Of a DNA stretch of 64,000 nt, positions 26,948 through 35,344 are shown one piece after another. The translations under genes and the position numbers were made by a program. The notes under the pieces are model-generated. The model made no database searches, had not been told where the DNA came from, and worked only from the letters and a program-made list of their open reading frames with translations. Each line of letters starts with the position of its first letter. The first letter of the stretch is position 1. The stretch comes from Oscillospiraceae bacterium (GTDB lineage Bacteria; Bacillota; Clostridia; Oscillospirales; Ruminococcaceae), in NCBI GenBank assembly GCA_017436575.1, contig JAFSCU010000049.1, positions 1 through 64,000 on the forward strand, in the 5' to 3' direction.

Positions 26948-27589
26948 ATGTATAACTATACCAGGCAAGACTATTTCGACAAAAAACAGGATTTTTCAGA
27001 TAAAATATCCGTTGCCATTATGGTGGGGCTGGTGGTACTGTCACTGATAGCAAACACTATTTTCAAGGATAAAGACCCTGCGCCTGCCAATGTTGTTACT
27101 GACATCCGTTTTCCTGCCTATGAAACAGAGGTGGAAGCAGTAAACAAGGCAATGCCTTTCCATCTGAATATAAAACTGCCTGACCAGTGGGAAGTCAAGC
27201 CCGATGGCGATACTGAAAAATTTCCACAGGTAAATCTGTACAACCCATATTTTATTTACAGCGGTGAAAATTGCATCGGTTATATCGGGTTCAACGTATT
27301 CACTCCACCGGAGGAAGAACCGGTTATTACAAGTTATCATCAACATGTATGGCCTGTAATTGACAGCGGCATAATGCCAACATCAATAAACCAGTATATG
27401 ATAGTGCGACTGACAGACAAGTTTGAAGCCGGTTACTGTGAGCTGAATGTGGCCGAAAAAGCAGCTGATGCTGTGCTGTGCTATAACAGGGATGTGCACA
27501 ATATGGTGGGTATAGTGCTGGAAAAAGGCGTGGCAGATGAGGCCGCCCTGCAGCAGATATGTCTTTCACTGAGTTTTTCAGTGGCTTAA
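26948..27589 (+). CDS. Single-pass membrane protein related to the M56 sensor domain
   Basis: A 213-aa protein with a cytoplasmic N-terminus, one membrane helix (about 21-41) and an extracellular domain. That domain matches the C-terminal sensor domain of the M56 protein at 23779-25461: LNIKLPDQWEV against GIICDIPDSWTF, and CIGYIGFNVFTPPEEE ... VWPVIDSG against LIGYVFFRQFTPYTEE ... VWPDLRLS. It may be a decoy, partner or relative of that sensor. AGGAG precedes ATG 26948, with a terminator after. Confidence 0.82.
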   Translation: MYNYTRQDYFDKKQDFSDKISVAIMVGLVVLSLIANTIFKDKDPAPANVVTDIRFPAYETEVEAVNKAMPFHLNIKLPDQWEVKPDGDTEKFPQVNLYNPYFIYSGENCIGYIGFNVFTPPEEEPVITSYHQHVWPVIDSGIMPTSINQYMIVRLTDKFEAGYCELNVAEKAADAVLCYNRDVHNMVGIVLEKGVADEAALQQICLSLSFSVA

Positions 27590-27601
27590 AAATGTATAAT
27601 G

Positions 27602-27629
27602 ACACCGCAGGTTTCTGCGGTGTTTTTTG
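27602..27629 (+). terminator. Terminator after the sensor-domain-like gene
   Basis: A 9-bp stem ACACCGCAG/CTGCGGTGT, then TTTTTTG. Confidence 0.88.
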
Positions 27630-27807
27630 TTTGAACACATAATTCTATTATTGTATACCTTTATGCTACAACATACAGCAGTTAAATATTAAACAGGTTG
27701 TTTTTTAATATTTTCATCTGTTGTTAATAAAATGTTCATATTTTTGGTTTATACTGTAATTAATAAAAAGATTTTCTCTCCCTCTTAATAAAATATACTT
27801 CCCCTTT

Positions 27808-27842
27808 AGCAAAAAGACCCTGCGGGGTCTTTTTGCTTTTTG
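27808..27842 (+). terminator. Terminator-like hairpin just before spoVAC
   Basis: A 13-bp stem AGCAAAAAGACCC/GGGTCTTTTTGCT with loop TGCG, then TTTTTG. It lies only about 50 bases before the spoVAC start, insulating it from upstream transcription. Confidence 0.85.
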
Positions 27843-27870
27843 CATAAAAATTTTCCTTTTGCCCACAATG
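27841..27870 (+). promoter_or_regulatory. Possible forespore sigma-G promoter of spoVAC
   Basis: TGCATA (27841-27846), 17 bases and CACAATG (27864-27870) partly resemble the sigma-G pattern (TGMATA ... CATAnTA). It would fit between the terminator and the start codon. Weak by sequence alone. Confidence 0.3.
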
Positions 27871-27888
27871 AAGCAACGAGGTGAAGTA

Positions 27889-28338
27889 ATGAAAACAAGA
27901 AAAGAAGAATACACCCGCATGGTACACAAGGCCAGTCCCCCGTCGCGGCTGGTAAAAAACTGCCTGTGGGCCTTTGTCATTGGTGGCAGTATATGTGTTG
28001 CAGGTGAAGTATTGTATGAATTTTATGTCAATATGAACTTTATAAACAGTGACGCCCGTCTGATGGCCAGCATAACACTGATAGGACTGTCTGCCCTGTT
28101 TACAGCCATGGGCTGGTATGGCAGACTGGCAAAAAAAGCAGGTGCCGGTACTCTGGTGCCGATAACAGGCTTTGCCAATGCAGTGGTCAGCCCTGCAATG
28201 GAGTTCCGCGCAGAAGGGTTTATCACAGGTGTGGGTGCAAAAATGTTTATTATAGCCGGACCTGTAATAGTTTACGGGGTGCTGGCTGCTGTGGTATATG
28301 GCATAATACTCCATTTCATAATGCCATTTGTGGGGTGA
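27889..28338 (+). CDS. spoVAC: Stage V sporulation protein AC
   Basis: A 149-aa membrane protein of the SpoVA complex, which moves Ca-dipicolinic acid across the spore inner membrane; SpoVAC is the mechanosensitive channel candidate in B. subtilis. About four membrane helices and the family segment FINSDARLMASITLIGLSAL, GAGTLVPITGFANAV are present. ATG 27889 has GAGGTGA upstream, so the in-frame TTG at 27859 is not used. First of three spoVA genes. Confidence 0.95.
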   Translation: MKTRKEEYTRMVHKASPPSRLVKNCLWAFVIGGSICVAGEVLYEFYVNMNFINSDARLMASITLIGLSALFTAMGWYGRLAKKAGAGTLVPITGFANAVVSPAMEFRAEGFITGVGAKMFIIAGPVIVYGVLAAVVYGIILHFIMPFVG

Positions 28339-28342
28339 AGGA

Positions 28343-29347
28343 ATGAAAAGATATATAGAACTTACCAAACCTGTCGCCATAACAGCACACAGCTGTGTCG
28401 GTGGCAAAAAAGAAAAAGAAGGACCTCTGGCACAGGGATTTGATTTGCTGAGCGGTGACGATTACTTTGGGCGGAAAACCTGGGAAAAAGCCGAAACTGC
28501 AATGCAAAAACTGGCAATAAGAGCACTGCTGGACAAACGAAATCTGAAAATCAGTGACGTGGATATAGCCTTGGGCGGAGATTTATGCAACCAGATAACC
28601 AGTACCGGTTTTGCCTACAGGGATATACCCATTCCATTTATGGGTATGTATGGGGCATGCAGTACAATGTCACTTACTATGGCAACAGCCGCCTGTCTTA
28701 TCAGCGGTGGTATAGTGGACAACGCCATTGCAGGTGCCAGCAGCCATTTCTGTACAGCAGAAAGGCAGTTCCGCACACCGCTGGATTATGGTGGCAAACG
28801 CACCCCCACTGCACAGTGGACAGTGACAGGTGCAGCAAATGTATTTCTGGAAAGAGAGGGCAAAGGCCCTTTTATTACACGAGTATGCTTTGGCAAAATC
28901 GTCGACCTGGGTATAACTGATGCCAATAATATGGGGGCAGCAATGGCACCTGCAGCAGCAGCCACTCTGGTAAACTATTTTATACACAGCGGAAAAAAGC
29001 CAGACGAATATGACGCCATATATACAGGCGACCTGGGCAGTGTAGGCAGCCAGCTATTGAAACAACTGATGGCAAAAGAAGGTTTTGAACTGGCAAACCA
29101 TATAGACTGCGGTCTGATGATTTACGACAGCAAAAGGCAGAATGTGCCTGCCGGTGCCAGTGGCTGTGGGTGCAGCGGCTGTGTGCTGGCGGCTGACATA
29201 CTGCCTAAACTGGAGAAAAGACAACTGAACAAAATACTGTTTATGGCCACCGGCGCATTGCTGTCCACCACCACCACAATGCAGAAAGAAAGCATACCGT
29301 CTGTGGCACATCTGGTGGAGATTGTGGCAGACAAGGAGGATATATGA
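28343..29347 (+). CDS. spoVAD: Stage V sporulation protein AD
   Basis: A 334-aa thiolase-fold protein that binds dipicolinic acid in the SpoVA complex. Family segments AHSCVGGKKEKEGPLAQGFD, SLTMATAACLISGG and DYGGKRTPTAQWTVTGA are clear. GGGGTGAAGG precedes ATG 28343, four bases after spoVAC. Its last codon overlaps spoVAE. Confidence 0.96.
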   Translation: MKRYIELTKPVAITAHSCVGGKKEKEGPLAQGFDLLSGDDYFGRKTWEKAETAMQKLAIRALLDKRNLKISDVDIALGGDLCNQITSTGFAYRDIPIPFMGMYGACSTMSLTMATAACLISGGIVDNAIAGASSHFCTAERQFRTPLDYGGKRTPTAQWTVTGAANVFLEREGKGPFITRVCFGKIVDLGITDANNMGAAMAPAAAATLVNYFIHSGKKPDEYDAIYTGDLGSVGSQLLKQLMAKEGFELANHIDCGLMIYDSKRQNVPAGASGCGCSGCVLAADILPKLEKRQLNKILFMATGALLSTTTTMQKESIPSVAHLVEIVADKEDI

Positions 29348-29700
29348 ACTATCTGTGGGCATTTATAACAGGCGGAACAATATGTGTAGTGGGACAGATA
29401 CTGATAGACCTGACAAAGCTGACACCGGCCAGAATACTGGTGGGTTTTGTGGTCAGTGGGGTTATACTTTCTGCATTGGGACTGTGGCAGCCTGTGGTAG
29501 ATTTTGCCGGTGCCGGTGCCACTGTGCCTATTATCGGCTTTGGTCATACTCTGGCACAGGGTATGAAAGAAGCCGTGGCAAAAGACGGCATAGTGGGTAT
29601 ATTTACAGGTGGCTTCACCGCCTGCGCCGGAGGTGTGGCCGCCAGCCTGATTTTTGGGTTTATTGCAGCGGTATTTGCCAGACCAAACAGCCAGAGCTGA
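29344..29700 (+). CDS. spoVAE: Stage V sporulation protein AE
   Basis: A 118-aa membrane protein with three to four helices, starting MNYLWAFITGGTICVVGQIL, matching the SpoVAE(b) family. ATG overlaps the spoVAD stop by four bases. Together the AC-AD-AE set is the minimal conserved spoVA operon and shows that the organism makes spores. Confidence 0.95.
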   Translation: MNYLWAFITGGTICVVGQILIDLTKLTPARILVGFVVSGVILSALGLWQPVVDFAGAGATVPIIGFGHTLAQGMKEAVAKDGIVGIFTGGFTACAGGVAASLIFGFIAAVFARPNSQS

Positions 29701-29710
29701 TTTTCATACA

Positions 29711-29738
29711 AAAAGACGCCTTAACAAGGCGTCTTTTT
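29711..29738. terminator. Bidirectional terminator between spoVAE and sdaAA
   Basis: A 12-bp stem AAAAGACGCCTT/AAGGCGTCTTTT with loop AAC, between convergent genes. Confidence 0.88.
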
Positions 29739-29759
29739 CAATAAGTAAAAATATAAAGA

Positions 29760-30629
29760 TTATTTGCATATACCACAGGCAGCACAGGCTGACGGTGTTG
29801 TTGCACAGCCGCCCATAGCTGTTTCACGCAGTTCCACTGGAATGCGTTTGCCTACTGCATACATAGTATCCAGCATTTCGTCAAAAGGAATAAGCTGTGG
29901 GATGCCTGCCAATGCAATTTCGCTGGCGATAAGGGCATTTGCCACACCGGAAGCATTTCTGTTCTGACAAGGATATTCCACCAGACCGCCTACAGGGTCA
30001 CATACCAATCCCAGCATGTTCTGCAGAACTGTTGATGCTGCTGCAAGACACATCTGTGGAGAGCCGCCCATAAGTTCTGTTGCGGCTGATGCAGCCATAG
30101 CTGATGCCACACCAACTTCTGCCTGGCAACCGCCTACTGCTCCTGCAACTGTGGCATTTCTCATAGCCAGATAACCGATAGCGCCTGCGTTGAACAATGC
30201 ATCAATCAGCTGACTGTCTGAAAAACCATATTCTTCCTGCATTGCCAGCAGCATGCCCGGTACTACACCGCAGCTGCCTGCTGTAGGGGCGGCAACAATT
30301 ACACCCATTGTGGCGTTTACTTCCAGCACGCCCATTGCATACATAATTGCTTTACTCAGCAGATTGCCACAGATGTTTTTGCCCTGTGACTGATAAGCCT
30401 GCAGCTTTTTTGCTTCGCCACCAATAAGCCCACCCATTGATTTCAGGTCTTCAGTAATAGCGCTGTGGACAGATGTTTTCATAATGGAAAGTGCTTTTGC
30501 CATTCTGGAATACACTTCCTGCTGTGATTTTCCTGTCCGGCTGATTTCTCTGGTTATCATAACCTGGGAAATGGATAAATCATTTTCCATACACAGCCAC
30601 AGCAGTTCTTTTGCGTTTTTAAAATCCAT
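29760..30629 (-). CDS. sdaAA: L-serine dehydratase, Fe-S dependent, alpha subunit
   Basis: Deaminates L-serine to pyruvate with an oxygen-labile [4Fe-4S] cluster, typical of anaerobes. The 289-aa subunit has the conserved TAGSCGVVPG, the alanine-rich core MAASAATELMGGSPQMCLAA, and the Cys-rich C-terminus GCATTPSACAACGIC. It is last in an operon with sdaAB and a transporter; 13 bases separate it from sdaAB. Confidence 0.96.
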   Translation of the reverse strand: MDFKNAKELLWLCMENDLSISQVMITREISRTGKSQQEVYSRMAKALSIMKTSVHSAITEDLKSMGGLIGGEAKKLQAYQSQGKNICGNLLSKAIMYAMGVLEVNATMGVIVAAPTAGSCGVVPGMLLAMQEEYGFSDSQLIDALFNAGAIGYLAMRNATVAGAVGGCQAEVGVASAMAASAATELMGGSPQMCLAAASTVLQNMLGLVCDPVGGLVEYPCQNRNASGVANALIASEIALAGIPQLIPFDEMLDTMYAVGKRIPVELRETAMGGCATTPSACAACGICK

Positions 30630-30642
30630 CTTCTCTCCCCCC

Positions 30643-31311
30643 TTAAGCCTGTACTATCATTACATCACGGACAAATTCATTCTGTTTGATTTCGTCTGCA
30701 ATTTCCTGTGGCAGAATACCGTCCGATTCAACTATTGTGTATGCTGTATGACCTTTTGCTTCGCGGAAAAGACGCATAAATGCAATGTTGATTTTTCTGT
30801 CGCTGATGCATTTTGTAATATGCGCAACCACACCGGGTTTATCCTGCTGGATTACAATAACAGCACTGTATTCGCCGGAAAAGTCCACTTCTACACCGTT
30901 GATACCAACAATTCTTACCTTGCCACCACCTATGGATTCACCGCGGACTGTCATCTGTCTGCCCTTTTCGCCTGTCATGGCAATTTCAACTGTGTTTGGA
31001 TAAACTTCTGTATCTTCGTGGTTTTCAATAAACCGATAGGAAATGCCCAGGCTGTCTGCAATTTCAAAGGAGTTTCGTATGCGTGTATCATCAGTTTCAT
31101 AGCCCATGATACCGCCGATAAGTGCGCGGTCTGTGCCATGGCCACGGTATGTTTTGGCAAAGGAACCGTAAAGTGTAAAGCTGGCTGATTTTACTTTTTC
31201 ACCCAGCATTTTCTGTGCCAGATATGCTATTGCGCAGGCACCGGCTGTGTGAGAGCTGGATGGGCCCACCATATTTGGGCCCAGCACTTCAAATACGCTG
31301 ATAAATGCCAT
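30643..31311 (-). CDS. sdaAB: L-serine dehydratase, Fe-S dependent, beta subunit
   Basis: The 222-aa partner of SdaAA. It starts with the family signature FEVLGPNMVGPSSSHTAGAC, needed for the active site, and ends with an ACT domain (about 148-222: IQQDKPGVVAHITKCISDRK) that probably senses serine. It lies 13 bases after the transporter gene and before sdaAA. Confidence 0.96.
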   Translation of the reverse strand: MAFISVFEVLGPNMVGPSSSHTAGACAIAYLAQKMLGEKVKSASFTLYGSFAKTYRGHGTDRALIGGIMGYETDDTRIRNSFEIADSLGISYRFIENHEDTEVYPNTVEIAMTGEKGRQMTVRGESIGGGKVRIVGINGVEVDFSGEYSAVIVIQQDKPGVVAHITKCISDRKINIAFMRLFREAKGHTAYTIVESDGILPQEIADEIKQNEFVRDVMIVQA

Positions 31312-31324
31312 GTTTTCTCCTTTA

Positions 31325-32533
31325 TTATTTGTTTTTGATTTTCTTTTTGTAAATTGTGTCTACGATAATGCCGATTGCGTTGTCACCGCACACATTGCAG
31401 GCTGTGCCGAAAGAGTCCTGTGTGATGTACAAAGCCACCATAATAGCGCAGATAGGTCCATTAGGGTCGCCTGCAACTGTGCCGAATATCATATACAGGA
31501 AAGGCAGTGCTGTCATAATTGAACCGCCCGGTGCACCTGGGGATGCAACCATAGCCACACCCAATGTCATAATGAAAGGAATTACTGTTGCCAGGCTGAT
31601 TGGCAGCTGGTTCATAAGGCAAACTGCTGTAGCGCAGGCTGTGATAGTAATCATAGAGCCGGCCATATGAATATTGGCACAAAGAGGTACAACAAAATTT
31701 CTGATTTCTTCGCTGATACCATGTGTTTCTGCACACTGCAGGTTAACAGGAATTGTTGCAGCTGAAGACTGTGTGCCCAAAGCTGTTGTGTAACCTGGAA
31801 TCTGATTTTTCAGCAGATTAACAGGGTTTTTCCCGCTTACAAAGCCAGCCAGAACAAACTGCAGCACAATGCAGACAATATGCATTGCAATAACAACCAG
31901 GAATACTTTCCAAAGAATGCCCAAGATAGCAAATGTTTTGCCGCTGCGTGTCATATCAACAAATGTGCCACAGATGTACAGTGGCAGTAGTGGGATGATT
32001 GCTGTGTGCAGTGTTTTGTCGATGATTTTTGAAAAATCGCTCATAACATTGTACAGGCTGTCACCGATTTCATTGCCGCGCATTGTGGACAGGCACAGGC
32101 CCATTATAAACGCCAGCACTACTGCGGACAGTGTGTCAAGCAGTGGAGGAATTGAAATTGAAAAATATGGCGCCACAGAAACACCGCTGGTTGCGGCAAT
32201 CCGGTCCAATGCCTGAGGGCTCATAAAACTTGGGAACAGTGTGGATGCCACCAGATATGAAGAAGACCCTGCAATAAGTGTGGATGCATAGGACAGTGCC
32301 ACAGTGATAATCAGCAGCTTGCCTGCACCCTGTGAAAGATCAGCAATACCCATAGTAACATATGCCAGAATCATCAGTGGCACAACGAACTTAAGAAATG
32401 TGCTGAAAAAGCCTGAAAGTGTAACAACAGCTCTTGCCACAAATTCCGGCATGTAAAGGCCGATAAGAATACCGACAACGATTGCAATAAGCAATTTTGG
32501 GATAAGACCCATTTTGATTTTTTTACCAGTCAT
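31325..32533 (-). CDS. Dicarboxylate/amino acid:cation symporter, probably for serine
   Basis: A 402-aa multi-pass transporter of the DAACS (GltP/SstT) family. It has the serine-rich re-entrant motif GTQSSAATIPV and the downstream LGVAMVASPGAPGG and DNAIGIIVDT segments that bind cation and substrate. Being first in an operon with both serine dehydratase subunits suggests Na+-coupled serine (or Ser/Thr) uptake; substrate is inferred from context only. Confidence 0.92.
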   Translation of the reverse strand: MTGKKIKMGLIPKLLIAIVVGILIGLYMPEFVARAVVTLSGFFSTFLKFVVPLMILAYVTMGIADLSQGAGKLLIITVALSYASTLIAGSSSYLVASTLFPSFMSPQALDRIAATSGVSVAPYFSISIPPLLDTLSAVVLAFIMGLCLSTMRGNEIGDSLYNVMSDFSKIIDKTLHTAIIPLLPLYICGTFVDMTRSGKTFAILGILWKVFLVVIAMHIVCIVLQFVLAGFVSGKNPVNLLKNQIPGYTTALGTQSSAATIPVNLQCAETHGISEEIRNFVVPLCANIHMAGSMITITACATAVCLMNQLPISLATVIPFIMTLGVAMVASPGAPGGSIMTALPFLYMIFGTVAGDPNGPICAIMVALYITQDSFGTACNVCGDNAIGIIVDTIYKKKIKNK

Positions 32534-32602
32534 GATTGTTCTCCTTATGGTTTAGGTGATAATTTTGTCGGCTTAACTATAACACTAGCACATCAATAAA
32601 TC

Positions 32603-32634
32603 AAATTAATGTATTTTATCTTATCCATTAATTT
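32603..32634. promoter_or_regulatory. Inverted repeat near the transporter start
   Basis: AAATTAATG (32603-32611) and CATTAATTT (32626-32634) are perfect inverted arms. AAATTAATG recurs at 32850-32858 near the LysR gene. A LysR-family binding site is a reasonable reading of two such sites in one divergent promoter region. Confidence 0.45.
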
Positions 32635-32698
32635 ATTTTATGTATTTATAATATTTATTACGGTATATATGCATTATCGTTCTCAATACAGACAAAAC

Positions 32699-32729
32699 AA
32701 AAAGAGCGGCCTTCCCTACCGCTCTTTTT
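32699..32729. terminator. Terminator-like hairpin inside the divergent promoter region
   Basis: An 11-bp stem AAAAAGAGCGG/CCGCTCTTTTT with T runs on both sides. It lies between the divergent transporter and LysR genes, where no upstream gene needs ending. It may insulate the two promoters or attenuate the serine operon. Confidence 0.7.
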
Positions 32730-32829
32730 GAATCTGAGAAAAAAATTATAGTGTTATTTACAATCTGTCATAGAGAATTGCTGGTCAAAATGTCACTTTC
32801 CTATTGACCTTTTGACAATTTTAATATAC

Positions 32830-32858
32830 CATTAAATCAAGCTTTAATCAAATTAATG
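32830..32858. promoter_or_regulatory. Inverted repeat just before the LysR gene
   Basis: CATTAAAT (32830-32837) and AAATTAATG (32850-32858), matching the pair at 32603-32634. It lies 41 bases before the LysR start, where autoregulatory LysR sites usually are. Confidence 0.45.
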
Positions 32859-32898
32859 ATTTTTATATATTCGTTAAAAAATTTTTATGAGGTAGATT

Positions 32899-33780
32899 AT
32901 GGAATCCCGTCAGCTGTGGACATTTATCAACGCCGCAAAAATGGGCAGTTTTTCAAAAGCTGCCGAAAGTCTGGGCTATACTCAGGCAGCAGTAACCATA
33001 CAGATAAAAAATCTGGAAGAAGAGCTGGGTGTAAAACTGTTTGACCGTATCGGCAAACAGGTGGTACTGACCAATCGGGGTAAGAAACTGCTGGTACACG
33101 CCCACAACATTTTCAAGGAAGTAAACCAGGCCAAAAACGAACTGCGCCCAGATGGCGAGCTGGACGGCAGGCTGGTAATAGGAACAAACGAATCACTGTG
33201 TTTTTCCAAATTGCCTGCTCTGCTGACATATTTCCGTGAGCACCACCCTAAAATGAACATCAGTATTGTGTTTGACTCTCCTGACCCTCTGCTGGAAATG
33301 ATGGAACACAACAAAGTGGATATTGTTTATTTTCTTGACGAGCCAAGATATTCCAACAGCTGGAATAAAGAAATGGAAGAAGAAGAGCCGGTGGTGTTTG
33401 TATGTGCCAGCCGCTGCCGATTTGCAGGACAAAAAAATGTAAATATAGAAGAATTTCTGGACCAGCCGTTTTTCCTGACAGAAAAAAACGCCAACTATCG
33501 CAGGGCGCTGGATAAATATCTGGCTTCAAAAAACATAGAGCTGACCCCTTTTGTTGAAATCAGTGACACAGAGTTTATTCTGAAAATGGTAGAACTGAAC
33601 AACGGTATGTCCTTTCTGCCTAAATTTGCAGTGGAAAAAAGTGTGGCGGAAGGTCGTCTGGCAATAGTGGATACAGCCGAACCCCAGATTTCAATGTACC
33701 GCCAGATTTTTTACCATAAAGACAAATGGCTGACAAGAGAAATGCAGGAATTTATACGCGCTGCAAAAATGGATTTATAG
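32899..33780 (+). CDS. LysR-family transcriptional regulator
   Basis: A 293-aa regulator: an N-terminal winged HTH (ESRQLWTFINAAKMGSFSKA, then LGYTQAAVTIQIKNLEEELG) and a C-terminal periplasmic-binding-like effector domain from about residue 90. It is divergent from the serine transporter/dehydratase operon, so it probably controls that operon in response to serine or a related ligand (inference). GAGG precedes ATG 32899. Confidence 0.93.
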   Translation: MESRQLWTFINAAKMGSFSKAAESLGYTQAAVTIQIKNLEEELGVKLFDRIGKQVVLTNRGKKLLVHAHNIFKEVNQAKNELRPDGELDGRLVIGTNESLCFSKLPALLTYFREHHPKMNISIVFDSPDPLLEMMEHNKVDIVYFLDEPRYSNSWNKEMEEEEPVVFVCASRCRFAGQKNVNIEEFLDQPFFLTEKNANYRRALDKYLASKNIELTPFVEISDTEFILKMVELNNGMSFLPKFAVEKSVAEGRLAIVDTAEPQISMYRQIFYHKDKWLTREMQEFIRAAKMDL

Positions 33781-33787
33781 CATAATG

Positions 33788-33813
33788 AAACCGACCTGAA
33801 AACAGGTCGGTTT
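33788..33813. terminator. Terminator between LysR and ferredoxin genes
   Basis: An 11-bp stem AAACCGACCTG/CAGGTCGGTTT with loop AAAA, between convergent genes. Confidence 0.8.
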
Positions 33814-33818
33814 ATCTT

Positions 33819-34586
33819 TTAATCAGCAATATAAAGTTTGTTTGGTTTTCTTCTTTCAAATTTTGCCTTCATTACCATAAAAGCACCTTTTAACAGGATT
33901 TCAGGGAAATCCCTCGCATCAGTGGGGCATATTTCCACACAGCGCATACAGGTAATGCATTTGTCTTTATCTGTAATTTTAAAATTATCCATTGGAATCG
34001 CACCTGTTGGACATTTTTTTGCACACAGACCGCAGTCGATGCATTTCTTGCTTGCCTTTGGTTTAAAAGGAACACCCCCCATTTCTACATAAGGGAAATT
34101 TCCCGGCACAGCCAGCTCTTTGAATTCAGCCTTTTCGGCCAGCACAGCTTTTATTCTTGATGCAAATTCTTCAATTTCCTTTTTGTCATCTGCATCAGGA
34201 CGACTGGATTCAACCTGTGGCATAATGGAGTGCTGAACTGAAGATTCCACCGCTGCAACAGGCACAAAACCGCCAGATACCATAACATCTTTCATTTCCA
34301 GCAGTGCATCATCTACGGCGCGGTTACCGAAAACAGCCAGCAGTATAGCCTTTGCGCCGTTGCCTTTAAGTTTTTTCAGTTTATCAACTGCAGGTGCAGG
34401 AATTCTGCCCTCAAAAACAGATGATGCAACTATAACCAGATCATCTGCAGTAAAATTATATTTCTCCCGGTCAAAATTTACATCTGACAGGTCTATTCTC
34501 ACTTTGTTTTCATCCCACCGGGCACCAAAAATATCCAGAACTTTTTTTGTGCGGCCTGTGGCACTGAACAGCAATTCATAAATCAT
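33819..34586 (-). CDS. Flavodoxin-like domain plus 2[4Fe-4S] ferredoxin (EFR1-type)
   Basis: A 255-aa two-domain redox protein. Residues 1-150 resemble a flavodoxin fold (LLFSATGRTKKVLDIFGARW); the C-terminus has two CxxCxxCxxxCP motifs (CIDCGLCAKKCP and CITCMRCVEICP) for two [4Fe-4S] clusters. Such proteins carry electrons in the cytoplasm of anaerobes. GGAG precedes ATG 34586. It is divergent from an HxlR regulator over a 26-bp palindrome, probably its operator. Confidence 0.9.
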   Translation of the reverse strand: MIYELLFSATGRTKKVLDIFGARWDENKVRIDLSDVNFDREKYNFTADDLVIVASSVFEGRIPAPAVDKLKKLKGNGAKAILLAVFGNRAVDDALLEMKDVMVSGGFVPVAAVESSVQHSIMPQVESSRPDADDKKEIEEFASRIKAVLAEKAEFKELAVPGNFPYVEMGGVPFKPKASKKCIDCGLCAKKCPTGAIPMDNFKITDKDKCITCMRCVEICPTDARDFPEILLKGAFMVMKAKFERRKPNKLYIAD

Positions 34587-34663
34587 AGTATATTCTCCTT
34601 TTTCATTTGCTGACCATTGTATCACAATTTTTCTGCAAACAGAATATGTTTCATCAAATAATT

Positions 34664-34689
34664 AGTAACTAATAATATTATTAGTTACT
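34664..34689. promoter_or_regulatory. Perfect 26-bp palindrome between ferredoxin and HxlR genes
   Basis: Two 13-base arms, AGTAACTAATAAT and its exact complement, meet without a spacer. It lies midway between the divergent starts at 34586 and 34739. It is a probable binding site for the HxlR-type regulator, controlling both directions. Confidence 0.7.
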
Positions 34690-34738
34690 TGTAATGTGAT
34701 TATAGGTATTTTATAATTATTGTAAATGAGGTGATTAT

Positions 34739-35128
34739 ATGTATGTACACAAAATGGAAAGAAATGTTTACTGTCCTACTGAATACGGAGTAAACGTTTT
34801 TGGCGGCAAATGGAAACCGAGAATACTATGTCTGCTGAATATAAAAGGGGTTTGCCGATACAGAGAGATAAAACAGCTGACACCGGGCATCAGCGACAAC
34901 GTGCTGGCCGGTGTGATGAAAGAACTGATAACAGCCCAGCTGGTGGAAAGAAAACAATATGATGAAGTGCCTCTGCGCGTGGAATATTCCCTGACTGATA
35001 AGGGTAAAAATCTGATACCGGTGCTGCATTCCATCTGTCATTGGGTGGCGGATTCTTATGGAGAAGAAGTTATGGGCACAGCAGACACCTGCCCGTATGT
35101 AGCACTGGCAAAGGAAATAGTCCTTTAA
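34739..35128 (+). CDS. HxlR-family transcriptional regulator
   Basis: A 129-aa winged-helix dimer of the HxlR/YodB type: the family pattern C-P ... GGKWKPRILCLLNIKGVCRY, then the recognition helix TPGISDNVLAGVMKEL and wing VPLRVEYSLTDKGK. The conserved N-terminal Cys (NVYCPTEY) is a redox or electrophile sensor in several relatives. The divergent ferredoxin and shared palindrome make redox control of electron-carrier expression likely (inference). Confidence 0.93.
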   Translation: MYVHKMERNVYCPTEYGVNVFGGKWKPRILCLLNIKGVCRYREIKQLTPGISDNVLAGVMKELITAQLVERKQYDEVPLRVEYSLTDKGKNLIPVLHSICHWVADSYGEEVMGTADTCPYVALAKEIVL

Positions 35129-35310
35129 TAAAACCTCCTTTTTTCTCTTTATTAATCATATTTCCTTACCATTAAAATAAATCTTATTTCAGTTAAATTT
35201 ACCATAATAAAGATTGTCTAACAACAGTGCTTATAAATTTTTTTATAATATAATTTATTATTCAATTAATTCTCCAAATTTATCAGAATACTGCTCTTGT
35301 AATTTCTGTA
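35129..35310. other. AT-rich gap downstream of the HxlR gene
   Basis: About 180 bases without a gene or clear signal. The giant RNA terminator starts at its right end. Confidence 0.4.
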
Positions 35311-35344
35311 TAAAAACAAAAAGCCCTGACCTTTCGGTCAGGGC
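35311..35344 (-). terminator. Intrinsic terminator of the large tandem-repeat RNA
   Basis: On the minus strand GCCCTGACC-GAAA-GGTCAGGGC is followed by TTTTTGTTTTTA. The 9-bp GC-rich stem with a stable tetraloop is a strong terminator, and there is no protein gene immediately upstream of it on that strand. Confidence 0.92.
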
